Source of the DNA: Torymus aiolomorphi
Taxonomy: Eukaryota; Arthropoda; Insecta; Hymenoptera; Torymidae
Length of the DNA: 64,000 nt
NCBI GenBank assembly: GCA_036365515.1
Contig: CM070873.1
Span: 212,955,376 to 213,019,375 of the forward strand
Reading direction: 5' to 3'
Shown here: piece after piece, positions 1-12,689 of the stretch
How positions within the stretch are numbered: position 1 is the stretch's first letter
Layout of the letters: every line of letters starts with the position of its first letter
Position numbers and translations under genes: made by a program
Notes under the pieces: generated by a model
Database searches by the model: none
What the model was told of the DNA's origin: nothing
The model's input: the letters and a program-made list of their open reading frames with translations, nothing else

Positions 1-2
1 GG

Positions 3-1804
3 CGATTAAATATTGTTTCACCTAAAGATAATGAAAGATTTTTTCTTAAATTACTGTTGAACCGCATAAAAGGTGCTACTTCTTTTAAAGATTTACGAAC
101 ATTTAATAACGTCTCATATGAAACATATAAAGAAGCAGCACTTGCTATGGGTTTAATAGAAGATGATTCCCAAATTTATATTATTTTTGATGAAGCAAGT
201 AATATCATGCTTCCTTTTCAATTACGTAAATTCTTTGCATGGTTTATCTTAGCTGAAAATTTTCAAGGTAATTTAATTTGGAATAAATTCAAAAAATTTT
301 TTACTGAAGATTTTAAAGAAAATAAAGAAAATAATGCTTTGTCTTACATTCAAAATATATTACAAACTGAAGATAAAAGTTGTAAAGATTACAGTTTACC
401 TGAACCAACAATAAATAATATCGAAGAAAGTCCTGAAAATTTAGCAAAAAATAAAAATCTTTTTGAAATTTTGTTTAATCAATTAACTACTAATCAAAGA
501 TTAATTTTTAATGAAATTATAACTAACAAAAATAAAATTTATTTTATTGATGGACCTGGAGGTTCAGGAAAAACTTTCATATAGAAGACTTTAATATATC
601 ACTTTTTATCTTCGAATAAAAAAGTTTTATCTATGGCTTGGACAGGAATTGCATCTATTTTATTACCTAAAAGAATGACAAGTCATCGTACTTTTAGACT
701 TCCTTTAGATTTAAACAGTATTGAAAGTGCTTTTCTAAAATTAGAATCAGATAAAAAAAATTACGGGAAGTAGATATTATAGTTTGGGATGAAGCATCAA
801 TGATCCCAAAAAAAGCTTTGGAAATTGTTGATCAAACACTTAAAGATACATGTTACAGTAATGTTCCATTTGGTGGTAAATTGATAGTTTTAGGAGTCGA
901 TTTTAGACAAATTCTGCCAGTCCTAAAACATGGTTACCGAGACAGTATAGTACAGGACACAATCAAATTTTCTCATTTATGGCGTCTCTTTAAAGTTTTA
1001 AAATTAACCGAAAATATTCGCTCAAAAAATAAACAATTTGCTTCATTTTTATTAGAGTTAGGTGAAGGTAAAATTAATCCATTTATAATTCCAAATAAAT
1101 GGAAGACCGAAAATATATGTAATAAAATTTATGATGATATTAATCTCGAAAATTCCGTAGATCGTATAATATTAGCTCCTCATAATGACGATACTAAACT
1201 TATAAATAATAAAGTTTTGAACTTATTACATGGTAAAACACATACATATTATAGTTTAGATTTCGCAACGCATAAAGGAGTTGATCAAACAGATGAAAAT
1301 ATTCACTTAAATTACCCAATAGAAATGCTTAATAATATTAGAGAAGGTCTACCACCACATGAATTAAAATTAAAAATAAATGCAATTGTAATGTTAATTA
1401 GAAATATAAGTATATCAGAAGGAATGTGTAATGGTACACGCTTGAAAATTATAGGTTTATTTAATCACAATATTAAAGCTGAAATAATTACAGCTGAAAG
1501 AGTTGGTGAAGAAGTTTTTATACCACGAATAACATTAAATACTGGAGATTCTTCTTCATTTCCGTTTATACTTTTTAGAAAACAATTTCCAGTTATATTA
1601 GCTTTTGCTATAACAATAAATAAATCTCAAGGTCAAAGTTTTAATTCTCTAGGTATTTACATTAGACAACCTTTATTTTCACATGGCCAATTATATGTTG
1701 CTTTATCCCGATGTAAAAATCCTAACAATATATTTATTGAAAATATTTTAGAAAATTCATCAATAATTAATAACATTGTTTGGAAAGAAATTTTTGACAT
1801 TTAA
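3..1804 (+). pseudogene. Helitron Rep/helicase, C-terminal helicase part, decayed (copy 1)
   Basis: This is the PIF1-like DNA helicase half of a Helitron Rep-Hel protein, the enzyme of rolling-circle transposition; the N-terminal part lies off the left edge. The stretch reading KGATSF then DLRTF (from about 69) is the conserved block before the helicase. Walker A (GPGGSGKT) is at about 553-576, Walker B/DEA (VWDEASMIP) at about 783-809, FRQILP at about 904-921, and the C-terminal motifs INKSQGQSF and LYVALSRCKN at about 1615-1722. The frame is broken: a TAG at 582-584 replaces a Tyr codon present in the copy at 10.9 kb, and a frameshift lies near 760-780. It is clearly the same family as the copy at 10312-12212. 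Not functional as it stands. Confidence 0.85.
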
Positions 1805-2073
1805 TCTACACTTTTTAATAAACTTTTTCAAAAATTATTATTTTTTTTATATATATTTTTATCTAAATTTATATAGATCAAAATAAACCCAACTAAATTT
1901 ATATCAATAATCATTTTATTTATAATATTATTTTTTTACAAAAGTATAAGACATGTTGTAATTTTTTATAAGCATAATATCATATAAATAATCTGATTAT
2001 TTTATTACATATAATAACAAAAATTTCAATATAAATATATTTATATGAAATATTTTTTTATTAAATGTAATAA
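1805..2073. other. AT-rich tail after Helitron copy 1
   Basis: The stretch after the helicase stop is very AT-rich and holds no coding signal that I can see. It should contain the 3' end of Helitron copy 1, but no CTRR-plus-hairpin terminus was found. Confidence 0.5.
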
Positions 2074-2168
2074 AGATGGGAATCAATTTTCATTACATTA
2101 ATTAAAAATTATTAATACAAATTATTTAAAATTAATAAAATTTATTAATGAAAATTGATTCACATCTT
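2074..2168. repeat. Short inverted repeat of about 23 bp arms
   Basis: The left arm begins AAGATGGGAATCAATTTTC and the right arm ends with its near-exact complement GATTCACATCTT, around an AT-rich loop. It sits between the tail of Helitron copy 1 and the coding start of copy 2, so it may be a MITE or the end structure of copy 1. Confidence 0.6.
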
Positions 2169-2170
2169 CC

Positions 2171-2316
2171 ATGGTGGAGGAAGGATTAGCAATTCACACC
2201 GAAAATAAAGAAAATATAATTTTCGAAGAAAATAAACAGGAAAAAGCTTTAGATAACTGGAAAACTACATTAACTTCGTGGTTTGAATTAAATAAAAAAG
2301 ATAAAAATGCAAAAAA
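2171..2316 (+). pseudogene. Helitron copy 2, segment upstream of the helicase (5' part of a split gene)
   Basis: The peptide here has the KTTLTSWFELN block that normally lies just upstream of the helicase part in Helitron Rep-Hel proteins. It ends in the Lys/Asn-rich run KNAKN at 2302-2316. The next residues of this block (KYVNIPKYYIF) are found at 10316, after the 7,995 bp insertion 2317-10311. Joining 2316 to 10312 keeps the reading frame and rebuilds the normal order of motifs. The N-terminal Rep part is missing; upstream sequence is an AT-rich inverted repeat. An ATG at 2171 is present but is probably fortuitous. Confidence 0.75.
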
Positions 2317-2608
2317 TCAAGGAGCGCGGGAGCGCTCCGAAGGCAAGTATAGAAGAGCCTTAGGAGTGACCGCGCGATGATATACATTGAAATGGATGTA
2401 CGAGAAAATCAATGCACTTATATACCTATTGCGTTAGTTTCAACTATATAACATATCCCTCTTAATCGAAAGCCATTTCATTACTCTACACAAATCAAAA
2501 GATTTTATTTAAAAAGTTTATCTCGTTTAAAAGATATAGAGAGCTGAATTTTTTTATGTCCACTTTCCGATTCTAAATTTTCTCCATAGTTTCAGACTCT
2601 CATCCGGT
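2317..2608 (-). repeat. ~290 bp interspersed repeat, copy 1 (hairpin end)
   Basis: This stretch matches 57240-57537 in opposite orientation, with many substitutions. Shared landmarks are the GC hairpin, GGCAAGTATAGAAG just inside it, CCTATT-CGTTAGTTT, the ATCAAAAGATTTTATTTAA block and TTTTTTATGTCC. Both copies begin with TCAAGGAGCGCGGG next to an A on the outside. The copy here is the end of the 8 kb insertion; the copy at 57 kb looks like a deleted derivative. Confidence 0.75.
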
Positions 2609-2632
2609 GTTGCGACTTCCTGTCACGTGACC

Positions 2633-2737
2633 TACACACACACACACACACACACACATTATAGATATACATCCCTATAGTATTTCGGTGTCGTATCGGT
2701 GTCAGGCATACCGTAGAGAATGACTCTATAGTAATAG

Positions 2738-2773
<36 letters not shown>
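2633..2773. repeat. CA, GT and TA microsatellites
   Basis: A CA run at about 2633-2658 is followed about 80 bp later by a GT run that passes into a TA run (about 2738-2772). These flank a short unique segment and produce spurious reading frames. Confidence 0.9.
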
Positions 2774-3219
2774 TCGTTTCAATAATCATCAAAGATCTGA
2801 AGAAGTCGACTGACGAAAAGAATAAAAGATTTATTTACGAGCATCAATGAGGCAACAACATTTTTTAGATAAGTATTAAAATGACTAAATGTTAAATAGT
2901 AATTTTTTTAAAGAATTGATACTTTGTGAAAATTTTTATTTACAGATAAGTAGTCAAGAAAATTTTTTCGGAGTCATTAAAATTTGATGAGCAGCTGATG
3001 TATCAAACTATGAGGAGAAAAATTTAATCTTATAAGGTAAGGTAAAACAGCATTATGTCAACAATTTTTTTTGTTAAATTAAAATTATAAAGTTAATTTT
3101 ATTTTTTTATTCTAGGTTAGGTTGTGTTATTTATATAAATCTAAGTGAAATAGAATAGGACTGTGCCATTAATATTACTATACCAATTACAGAAACAGTG
3201 ATTTTATTGAAATACAAAG

Positions 3220-4580
3220 AGCAAGAGTTATTGAAGAACAGAAGTACTGGTTATAGAAAAAAGAATAGTAAATGCGAAAGATGAATTATGGCGTACGAAA
3301 TTTCTAAATGAAATATATAAAAAATACAGTTTTCAATGGAGTAGAAGTATAGTAGATATATATTTTTTATATATACTACAATATAATTTATGATGCCGAT
3401 TTGAAATTATATACTACAATATAATTTATGATGCCGATTTGAAATATTGGTCTGAGCGTTGGTTTAGAAAGCATCGTGTCATCTTTAAAAAACTTAGCCG
3501 ATATCAGTGTTGTGCATATTTATTCAAGTGCCAATGAAAAAATTATGTCTAATGAACATGGAAATACGAAAAAGGGTAAAAATGATGTGTTATTGTGAAA
3601 ATTTCAAGGAATGAAAGTGCTCAGTTAATCTGTTTTATGATTTTCTCACGGTAGGAGATGTCAAAATGTTTCAGAGACGTTTTAGTATATATTTATTTTT
3701 TCTATACAAGATTCAGATAATAATAATGCTTAATTCATCAACTGGTTGTGTTTGTTTTTAATTTTACAAGGTTATGTTAAAATATAGTAGCGGTATGATG
3801 TGTTAAATGAAGTGTGTAATTTAGAACCTCTACTTAAAATCAGAATTTAAAATATTGGTCAAAGCCTTGGTTAAAAAAACAGGATTTTTGTCTATACTTC
3901 AAGAAACTTAGTCGATATTAGTGCTGTTCTGTTGTAAATATTTACTTAAACACCAATTAAAAGATTATGCCAAATGAACATTAAAATACAAAAAAAGAAA
4001 AATAATAGGTTATTGTTGTGAAAATTTCAACAAATAAAAATGCTCAGTTAATCTAATGTTATAATTTTCTCACGATGGGAGACGTCAAAATGTTTCAGAG
4101 AAGTTCTCAGCAATTCTTAGTTCATAAACTGATTGTTTTTAATTTTACAAGATGTGTGGCAATCATGGATAATTCAATGAATAATTATATTAAGATGTTT
4201 TACATTTTCTACTATAAAAGAATGTCGAGAAACCTTTTTTGGCTCAATGATTCTTAGTTCATAAACTTTTGTTTTTAATTTTGTAAGATGTGTCTGATCG
4301 GTTCTTAATTCAAGTGGTTTATATTGAAAACTTCAACGAATCCAAGTTTTGAAAATTATTATTTTATAACTAATGATTGGCTTATGGTGAGGGGCGCCAA
4401 ATGTTTCAGTGGAGCCATCTGTTCTGTGAATATATGAGCAAGATATTGTTATTGAAGAACAGAAGTACTGGTTATGGAAAAAAAAAAGTGAATTGTACAA
4501 TGCTAAAGATGAATTATGGCGTATGAAATTCATTTCTAATACAGTTGTCAAAGTCGAATAGAAGTCTAGATATTTTATAT
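3220..4580 (+). repeat. Diverged tandem repeat, period about 420 bp
   Basis: Blocks recur in order: GAAGAACAGAAGTACTGG at about 3232 and 4455; TGCTCAGTTAATCT at about 3617 and 4042; a CTCACG-GGGAG-GTCAAAATGTTTCAG block at about 3646, 4070 and, more degraded, 4381. Copies differ by many indels. A 40 bp unit (ATAATTTATGATGCCG) is doubled at about 3381-3440. No coding signal. Confidence 0.75.
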
Positions 4581-5260
4581 TAACTTTATGTCACAAGTGC
4601 ACGTAGTGTATTTGGAACGGCTGATCAGAGGAACATAATATTAAATAGAATTAGAATATATGATATATGCCATTATTATAATATTTGAATAAAACATGAG
4701 AAGAATAATGATTTAAAAATGTGTTAAAAGTTTGAAATCAGTCTGATCAGTTGAAAATAATCTCAAATATGAAATAAGACTGCCATATATTTTATTTTAT
4801 CATGATAATTTTTTAAAAGATTTGAAACAGATGATTGAAAATAATAAAGATAAATACAATAAGATTGCTCGTCAAAGTGAAATAGAAGTTTAAATATTTT
4901 TTAAAATACATATTCCGAACAACATTTTTATTGATAGTTTTATGTTTATGGGTTATTTTCATGAATTTGTCAAAATTAAATCGAACAAGTATGCTACATT
5001 AGAAAGTTTTATTAAATATAATTATAATTAACTACGAAATTCATAACTTATAGGCAAGTGTACATTATCATTCATTGCAAATTCTTTAATTTATTAATCA
5101 TATAACTTTACAATTAATAGTATTGTTAATTAATCATCATACCTAAGAAAATACACGTTTGATTATATTATTTCAAAAAATTTTACAATGTAATCACTTT
5201 ATCGAGCTCCTTGAAGAAACATTCAAATTTAAAACTTTTGTGAATAACAATACTACCATT
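4581..5260. other. AT-rich spacer inside the 8 kb insertion
   Basis: No gene, terminal repeat or clear tandem structure was seen. It joins the 420 bp tandem repeats to the CT-rich direct repeats. Confidence 0.5.
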
Positions 5261-6791
5261 TAATAATGATATTAAAAATATCCTATAATAAACTCTCGTA
5301 ACGTTATCACACTATGTAATTATTATTTTCTCTCCAAAAGTTGTGAAATCTATCTAAAAAAACTTTTTACAAAATTTTAAACTAAGGCAAGTATTAGTCT
5401 CTCTCTCCCTCACCTCTCTCTCCCTCTCCCTCTCTCAACATCTGTTAAACTAAGTACCAAAAACTTTAATGAGAGCTTAAATATTTTTTTAAAACAATCA
5501 ACACGTTTTTTAAAAGCTAACTTTTTAAGTACATTCTAACAACAATTTGTCTAGTCCTTCTAATTCTTCTAGTCTCATCTATTCAATAAGCACTCTGTAC
5601 AAATGGTCATAATTTTTTCATGACTGTACAAATAAATAATACCATTTAAAATAATGATATTAAAAATATACTATAATAAACTCTCGTAACGTTATCACAC
5701 TATGTAATTATTATTTTCTCTTCAAAAATTGTGAAATCTATCTAAAAAGCTTTTTACAAAAGTTTAAACTAAGGCAAGTATTAGTCTCTCTCTCCCTCCC
5801 CCTCTCTCCCTCCTTTTCTCTCGCTCCCTCCCTCTCTTTCTCCCCTGTCTCTCTCGACCTCTCTCTCTTTCCCTCCCCTCTCTCTCCCTCGCGCCCATAG
5901 CATCTGTCAAACTGAGTAACAAAAATTTTAATGAGAGCTTAAATATTTTGTTAAAACAATGAACACGTTTTTTAAAAGCTATTTTTTTAAGTACGTTTTA
6001 ATAACAATTTGTCTAGTCCTTTTAATTCTTCTAGTCTCATCTATTCAATAAGCACTCTCTACAAATGGTAATAATTTTTTCATGACTGTACAAATAATCT
6101 TAATAACTGAAAACTTTCTTTTCGAAAAAATTAATTACAAAAAAAAAAACAAGAAGAAAAATGAAAAGTTCATGCAAAACTTATATGCTAACAAAACTAA
6201 ATTATTTTTACTATTTCTCTAAACCACTGTTAAGTTGCTTTGTAAAAAAATCCCCACGCCCTATCTCTCTCGTCTATTTTTACTTAACAACTATGTATAA
6301 TAACTCCATGAAAAATGTTGAATATTTTTTTAAAACAGCCCTCAAGACATTCTGTACAAGAATAATACAATAACAAACTTTATTTTGAAATATCTACGGA
6401 ATCTTCGAAAAATGTTTTCTTTAAAAAGAAAGCATTAATATTTTTCCTCGAAAGTATTTAATTTATAAATTTCTTTAAATTAAAGTAGAAATAACTTTAA
6501 TGAGAGCTTAAATATTTTTTAAAACAATCAACACGTTTTTTAAAATCTAATTTCTTAAGTACGTTTTAACAATACAATTTTTCTAGTCCTTTTAATTCTT
6601 CTAGTCTAATCTATTCAATAAGCTCTCTATACAAATGATAATAATTTTTTCATGACTACAAATAATAATTTTTGTTAGTATAAAACTTTCTACGAAAGTA
6701 TAAAATAAGGCAAGTATAAACATTTTTCCTTTATAATCTACTCTCCCTCCCACTCTTCGCCCGCCCTCTCTCGCCCTCTACCCCTCCCCGC

Positions 6792-6879
<88 letters not shown>

Positions 6880-7140
6880 CCTCTCTCTCAATATCCGTCA
6901 AAGTCTGTATCAAAAACTTTAATGAGAGCTTAAATATTTTTTAATACAATTAACACGTTTAAAAAAAATTCTTTTTAAGTACGTTTTAACAACACAATTT
7001 TTGTCTAGTCTTTTTATTTCTTCCAATCTCATCTATTCAATAAGCACTCTCTGCAAATGATAATAATTTTTTTCATGACTGTACAAATAATAATATTGTT
7101 AATATAAAACTTTCTACGAAAGTATAAAATAAGGCAAGTA
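5260..7140 (+). repeat. Four direct repeats with CT-rich tracts
   Basis: A block beginning CTTTAATGAGAGCTTAAAT recurs at about 5464, 5927, 6496 and 6917, each followed by AACACGTTTTTTAAAA, TCTAGTCCTT-TAATTCTTC and CATGACT-ACAAATAA. A second block (ATAATAAACTCTCGTAACG) is at about 5285 and 5671. CT-rich tracts separate the copies. An inverted copy of the same block lies at about 10060-10245, linking these repeats to the inverted-repeat arms. Confidence 0.85.
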
Positions 7141-8277
7141 TAGACGTTTTTTCTGTATAATATCTATTAAATAATAATATTTATGATTTTGTAAAAGAAA
7201 TCAAAAAATACCAGTGAAAAAGTCTTTTACTTCTTTGAGTCATTGTATAATGAACAAATTATATGTAAGTAAGTACATTCAAATTGTTCACTGCAAATCA
7301 GACAAATGAAAGTTGTGAAATCAATTATCGATAGTCAAGTAATGCAAACCACTCTCGGAAACTACTGTATGACTGTTCTCAGAAATGTATTCAAATTTGT
7401 TAATCTTTCTGTACAAATTAAACACAAGAAAGTACTGAAATCAATTTATTGTAGTCAAGTACCCATAAGTTAACTTGACTGACATAATACAACTTTTCGT
7501 ACCTACTCATCAAACATATTCAGCCAGCGAGCATAAATTACTACTTAACGCCCAAGGGGCGTAATAGCTCATATATACAGCTCTTACAAAACTTTATAGA
7601 ACCTACGCACTTTACGTCCATGTGGGAAAAATTATTTGAATTGTATAATATTATATATAAGTACATTCAAATTATTCATTGTAAATCAAACAAACGAAAG
7701 TTGTGAAATCAATTACCGATAGTCAAGTAATGCAAACAACTCTGCGAAACAATTGTATAACTGTTCTCAGAAATGTATTCAAATTTGTTCATTCTTCTAT
7801 ACAAATTAAACACAAGGAAGTTCTGGAATCAGTTTATTGTAGTCAAGTACCCATAGGTTAACTTGACTGACATAATACAACTTTTAGTACCTACTCATCA
7901 AACATATTCAGCCAGCGAGGATAAAGTACTACTTAACGCTTAACAGGCGCAATAGCTCACATACTCCTACAAAACTTTATAGAACCTACGCACTTTACGC
8001 CCATATGGGCGAAAATTATTTTAATCATATAACTACTATGCCTTCTTTTTATTTCTAAAATTCATAAGAATTCAGATATTTACGAAAAGTCAAAGCCTAT
8101 ATAAAAAAATTACATAGTTACCACCATATCACCATTTTTCATTATTCTTTCTCAATTTTGAAATTTCTATAATATTACGCATCTTGGGAGGGCAATAGAA
8201 GTCTATAGAGCTGCTCTAGCAGGGGTGGTCTTCCAATCTCCCATACATACTTGGCGGGCCCGACGGTTTGCAGTTTA
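6795..8277 (+). repeat. Left arm of a 1.4 kb near-identical inverted repeat
   Basis: This arm is the reverse complement of 8869-10311. Over long stretches I saw only homopolymer-length differences (for example six versus seven A near 7207 and its partner), apart from a much longer CT run on this side. It begins in the CT microsatellite (6795-6878) and ends GACGGTTTGCAGTTTA at 8277. Each arm also has two tandem ~388 bp units (starting about 7271 and 7659). Confidence 0.93.
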
Positions 8278-8868
8278 AGGTGTAGACATGATCATTTTCA
8301 TATAAATGTTCATATGTTTACAGATCAGATAAAATGAATAAATAGATTGCTTCTACATATTAAATACTAATACGTATTGAATGTATTACTCTGTTTTTAA
8401 ATAGAAAGTGCAAACCCGCATGAAAATATCATATGAGATCTCATATAAGATCTCATGAGATCCCATAATATGTAAAATTGCAGATGACATCACATATATC
8501 ATACCTCATATGAGATCTGATGTCTGAAATACTCATATAAAATCTCACATGATATTTACACGTTGGAAAAGGATAAAAAATTAGTGGCTTATACAATGGT
8601 TAGTAAAATCTAAAGCACTTTTGAGTAGACTATAAATTTGATGTATTTTTTATATCAGATTCCCGCTTAAAAAAAAACGGACACAAGGAAAAATATTTTG
8701 GGTAATGGAAGTACATCATGAGATTTTGCACATGTAGGGATATTATATTTAAACGGTATCAATTCAAAATTAGAGCCAATGTAATTATTTATAGTGGACT
8801 TATAAGTATAAACATTGTTAATGAATTTATGCAATAATATAGTATTCTACATTTACAAAGCCCACCGG
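8278..8868. other. 591 bp loop between the inverted-repeat arms
   Basis: AT-rich unique sequence with clustered GAGATC/ATCTCATAT repeats at about 8430-8560. No coding signal. Confidence 0.7.
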
Positions 8869-10273
8869 TAAACTGCAAACCGTCGGGCCCGCCAAGTATG
8901 TATGGGAGATTGGAAGACCACCCCTGCTAGAGCAGCTCTATAGACTTCTATTGCCCTCCCAAGATGCGTAATATTATAGAAATTTCAAAATTGAGAAAGA
9001 ATAATGAAAAATGGTGATATGGTGGTAACTATGTAATTTTTTTTATATAGGCTTTGACTTTTCGTAAATATCTGAATTCTTATGAATTTTAGAAATAAAA
9101 AGAAGGCATAGTAGTTATATGATTAAAATAATTTTCGCCCATATGGGCGTAAAGTGCGTAGGTTCTATAAAGTTTTGTAGGAGTATGTGAGCTATTGCGC
9201 CTGTTAAGCGTTAAGTAGTACTTTATCCTCGCTGGCTGAATATGTTTGATGAGTAGGTACTAAAAGTTGTATTATGTCAGTCAAGTTAACCTATGGGTAC
9301 TTGACTACAATAAACTGATTCCAGAACTTCCTTGTGTTTAATTTGTATAGAAGAATGAACAAATTTGAATACATTTCTGAGAACAGTTATACAATTGTTT
9401 CGCAGAGTTGTTTGCATTACTTGACTATCGGTAATTGATTTCACAACTTTCGTTTGTTTGATTTACAATGAATAATTTGAATGTACTTATATATAATATT
9501 ATACAATTCAAATAATTTTTCCCACATGGACGTAAAGTGCGTAGGTTCTATAAAGTTTTGTAAGAGCTGTATATATGAGCTATTACGCCCCTTGGGCGTT
9601 AAGTAGTAATTTATGCTCGCTGGCTGAATATGTTTGATGAGTAGGTACGAAAAGTTGTATTATGTCAGTCAAGTTAACTTATGGGTACTTGACTACAATA
9701 AATTGATTTCAGTACTTTCTTGTGTTTAATTTGTACAGAAAGATTAACAAATTTGAATACATTTCTGAGAACAGTCATACAGTAGTTTCCGAGAGTGGTT
9801 TGCATTACTTGACTATCGATAATTGATTTCACAACTTTCATTTGTCTGATTTGCAGTGAACAATTTGAATGTACTTACTTACATATAATTTGTTCATTAT
9901 ACAATGACTCAAAGAAGTAAAAGACTTTTTCACTGGTATTTTTTTGATTTCTTTTACAAAATCATAAATATTATTATTTAATAGATATTATACAGAAAAA
10001 ACGTCTATACTTGCCTTATTTTATACTTTCGTAGAAAGTTTTATATTAACAATATTATTATTTGTACAGACATGAAAAAACTTATTATCATTTGCAGAGA
10101 GTGTTTATTGAATAGATGAGATTGGAAGAAATAAAAAGACTAGACAAAAATTCTGTTGTTAAAACGTACTTAAAAAAGAATTTTTTTTTAAACGTGTTAA
10201 TTGTATTAAAAAAATATTTAAGCTCTCATTAAAGTTTTTGATACAGAGTTTGACGGATATTGAGAGAGAGGGG

Positions 10274-10311
<38 letters not shown>
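8869..10311 (-). repeat. Right arm of the 1.4 kb inverted repeat
   Basis: The arm starts TAAACTGCAAACCGTCGG at 8869 and mirrors 6795-8277. It ends in a GA run (about 10276-10311) that abuts the restored Helitron reading frame. The GA run is shorter than the CT run of the left arm, which accounts for the difference in arm length. Confidence 0.93.
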
Positions 10312-10313
<2 letters not shown>

Positions 10314-12212
10314 TTAAATACGTTAATATACCAAAATATTATATTTTTAAGAATAAAACTTGGATAAAACGTCAACGAGAACTAAAACATGTTGCTATAG
10401 GACGTTTAAATGTAGTATCTCCAAGAGATATTGAAAGATTTCATTTAAAATTAATTTTAAATCGTGTTAAAGGCGCAACATCTTTTGAAGAATTACGTAC
10501 ATTTGAAAATAAAACATATAATACTTACAAAGAAACAGCAATACAAATGGGTCTAATCGAAAATGATTTACAGATTGACAAAATTTTTGAAGAAGCTTGT
10601 AATATAATGTTACCTGTTCAATTGCGTAAATTTTTTACTTGGTTTTTAATAACAGATAACATTAATGGTAATACTATTTGGATAAAATTTAATAAATATT
10701 TTACAGAAGATTTTGACAATAATAAAAATAACCGAGCTCTTCATCATACAAACGAAATTTTAAAAGTTGAAGAAATGTCTTGTAAAGATTTTGGATTACC
10801 TGAACCTGATGAAATTTTCGATACAAATAATGAAAATAATAAAGAAAATATTTTATTCTGTGAACAAATGTTTAATAATTACTATAGTCAATTAAACACA
10901 GATCAAAAAACAATTTTTACACAAATATTAAATAATGAACATAAAATTAACTTTATTGATGGTCCTGGAGGTTCAGGTAAAACGTTTTTATATAAAACTT
11001 TAATTTATTTTTTGTCAATAGAACAAAAAATTATATCAATGGCTTGGACTGGTATAGCATCTATACTATTACCAAAAGGTATGACCAGTCATAAAACTTT
11101 TAGATTACCTTTAGATTTAAACAATATTGAAAGTGCATTTTTAAAATTTGAATCAGATAAAAAAAATTTCGTGAAGTTTTTGCGATTATTTGGGATGAAG
11201 CGTCAATGATTCCACGTAAAGCTTTAGAAATTGTTGATAAAACTTTACAAGATGTTTGTAATAATAATCTACCATTCGGAGGAAAATTATTAATTTTAGG
11301 AGGTGATTTTAGACAAATTCTCCCTGTTGTTAAAAATGGTTGTAGAAGCACAATAATTCAAGAACCAATAAAATATTCAAATCTTTGGTCATTATTTAAT
11401 ATAATGTATTTGAAAACAAATATCCGTTCAAAAGATATCATGTTTGCTTCATTTTTATTAGATATTGGAGAAGGTAAATTTAATTCATTTGTTATACCTG
11501 ATAGTTTTAAAACAAACGATGTTTGTTTTAAAATATATGAAAATATAAATTGTAGTATATCAATAAATAGAGTTATATTAACATCACATAATGAAGATGC
11601 AAATATTTTAAATAATAAAATTTTAAAACTATTAAATACTGAAGAAAATACGTATTATAGTTTAGATTATGCTACTCATAAAGATGTAGATTTTTATCTG
11701 ATTTATCTGATGATGACATCCATATTAATTACCCAATTGAAACTTTAAACAATATACGTGAAGGACTACCACTACATAAATTAAAACTTAAAATAAATAC
11801 TATTGTAATGTTAATAAGAAATTTAAGTATTAACGATGGATTATGTACTTTATTTATTACTAAATTATTTAAATACAACATAGAAGCAGAAATAATAACA
11901 GGTGAAAACTCTGGAAACATAGTTTTTATTCCTCGAATTACATTAAACACTGGCAATTCTTCATCATTACCATTTATTTTATATAGAAAATAATTTCCTT
12001 TAATATTAGCGTTTACCATAACTATTAATAAATCACAAGGTAAAAGTTTTGATAGTGTTGGAATATATATTAGAAGACCATTATTTTCTCATGGTCAATT
12101 ATATGTATCATTATCAAGATGTAAAAACCCAGATAAAATTTTTATTGAAAATAATTCAGAAAATAAAGAAGAAATTATAAATATCGTTTGGAAAGAAATT
12201 TTAGATAATTAA
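10312..12212 (+). pseudogene. Helitron Rep/helicase, helicase part (copy 2, 3' part of a split gene)
   Basis: This continues the segment at 2171-2316 and carries the PIF1-like helicase. Landmarks are KYVNIPKYYIF, the VKGATSFEELRTF block (about 10465), Walker A GPGGSGKT (about 10963-10986), WTGIASILLP, Walker B IIWDEASMIP (about 11184-11213), GGDFRQILP and, at the end, INKSQGKSF and LYVSLSRCKN. Breaks are a frameshift near 11165, another near 11690 and a TAA at 11991-11993 where copy 1 has Gln. The stop is at 12210-12212. Its 3' tail and terminus are at 12690-15751. The apparent ATG at 10238 lies in the GA repeat of the insertion and is not the real start. Confidence 0.85.
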
Positions 12213-12689
12213 TTTTCAAATATTTTTCTTTTTAGAATATGTCGACTACACAGAACGAAAGTAAATTATAAAAAACAACTATATTTATTCGTTATTCAAT
12301 AATAATAAATACATAATAAATTATTAGTTTTAGACTATTTAGAATATGAACAAAATTATATGGAATACATGATTAATTTAAAATTAGATAAAATTAATGA
12401 AAAAGATAAATTAAAAAAACTAAATCATCAGTAAAAAAAAACAAGAAAACAACAGAACAATAAAAATACAAAACTCAAAATTGAAAAACTTAAAGTTGAC
12501 AAAATTTTGGAAGAATTTAAAAATCTTTCTTTACAATAATTGAATTTTGTTTTTGAGGTAAATTTTTATATAATTATTAATTAATTAATTTTTTGAATTA
12601 ATTTTTAGTTAATTAAAACAACAATATTTTTTCTTTCATTTAGGACAATGGAATATACAAATAACGTTGGAAAATTTTAAATAGCATAT

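Larger units (their letters stand above)
2317..10311. mobile_element. 8.0 kb foldback/Helitron-like insertion inside Helitron copy 2
   Basis: The insertion splits the Helitron gene exactly between A (2316) and T (10312), the classic Helitron target, and starts with TC. Near its left end is a perfect 7 bp hairpin (GGAGCGC, loop, GCGCTCC, 2321-2338). It contains diverged tandem repeats (3.2-4.6 kb), CT-rich direct repeats (5.2-7.1 kb), and a 1.44-1.48 kb inverted repeat (6795-8277 and 8869-10311). No coding region was recognised. The right end is a GA microsatellite, so the true 3' terminus is blurred. The family assignment is inference; the insertion itself is well supported by restoration of the reading frame. 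Confidence 0.65.

Noticed and set aside
10238..10311. Start of the Helitron protein at the ATG in the GA repeat
   Set aside because: This sequence belongs to the inverted-repeat arm of the insertion; the same peptide is encoded in the other arm at 6731-6913.
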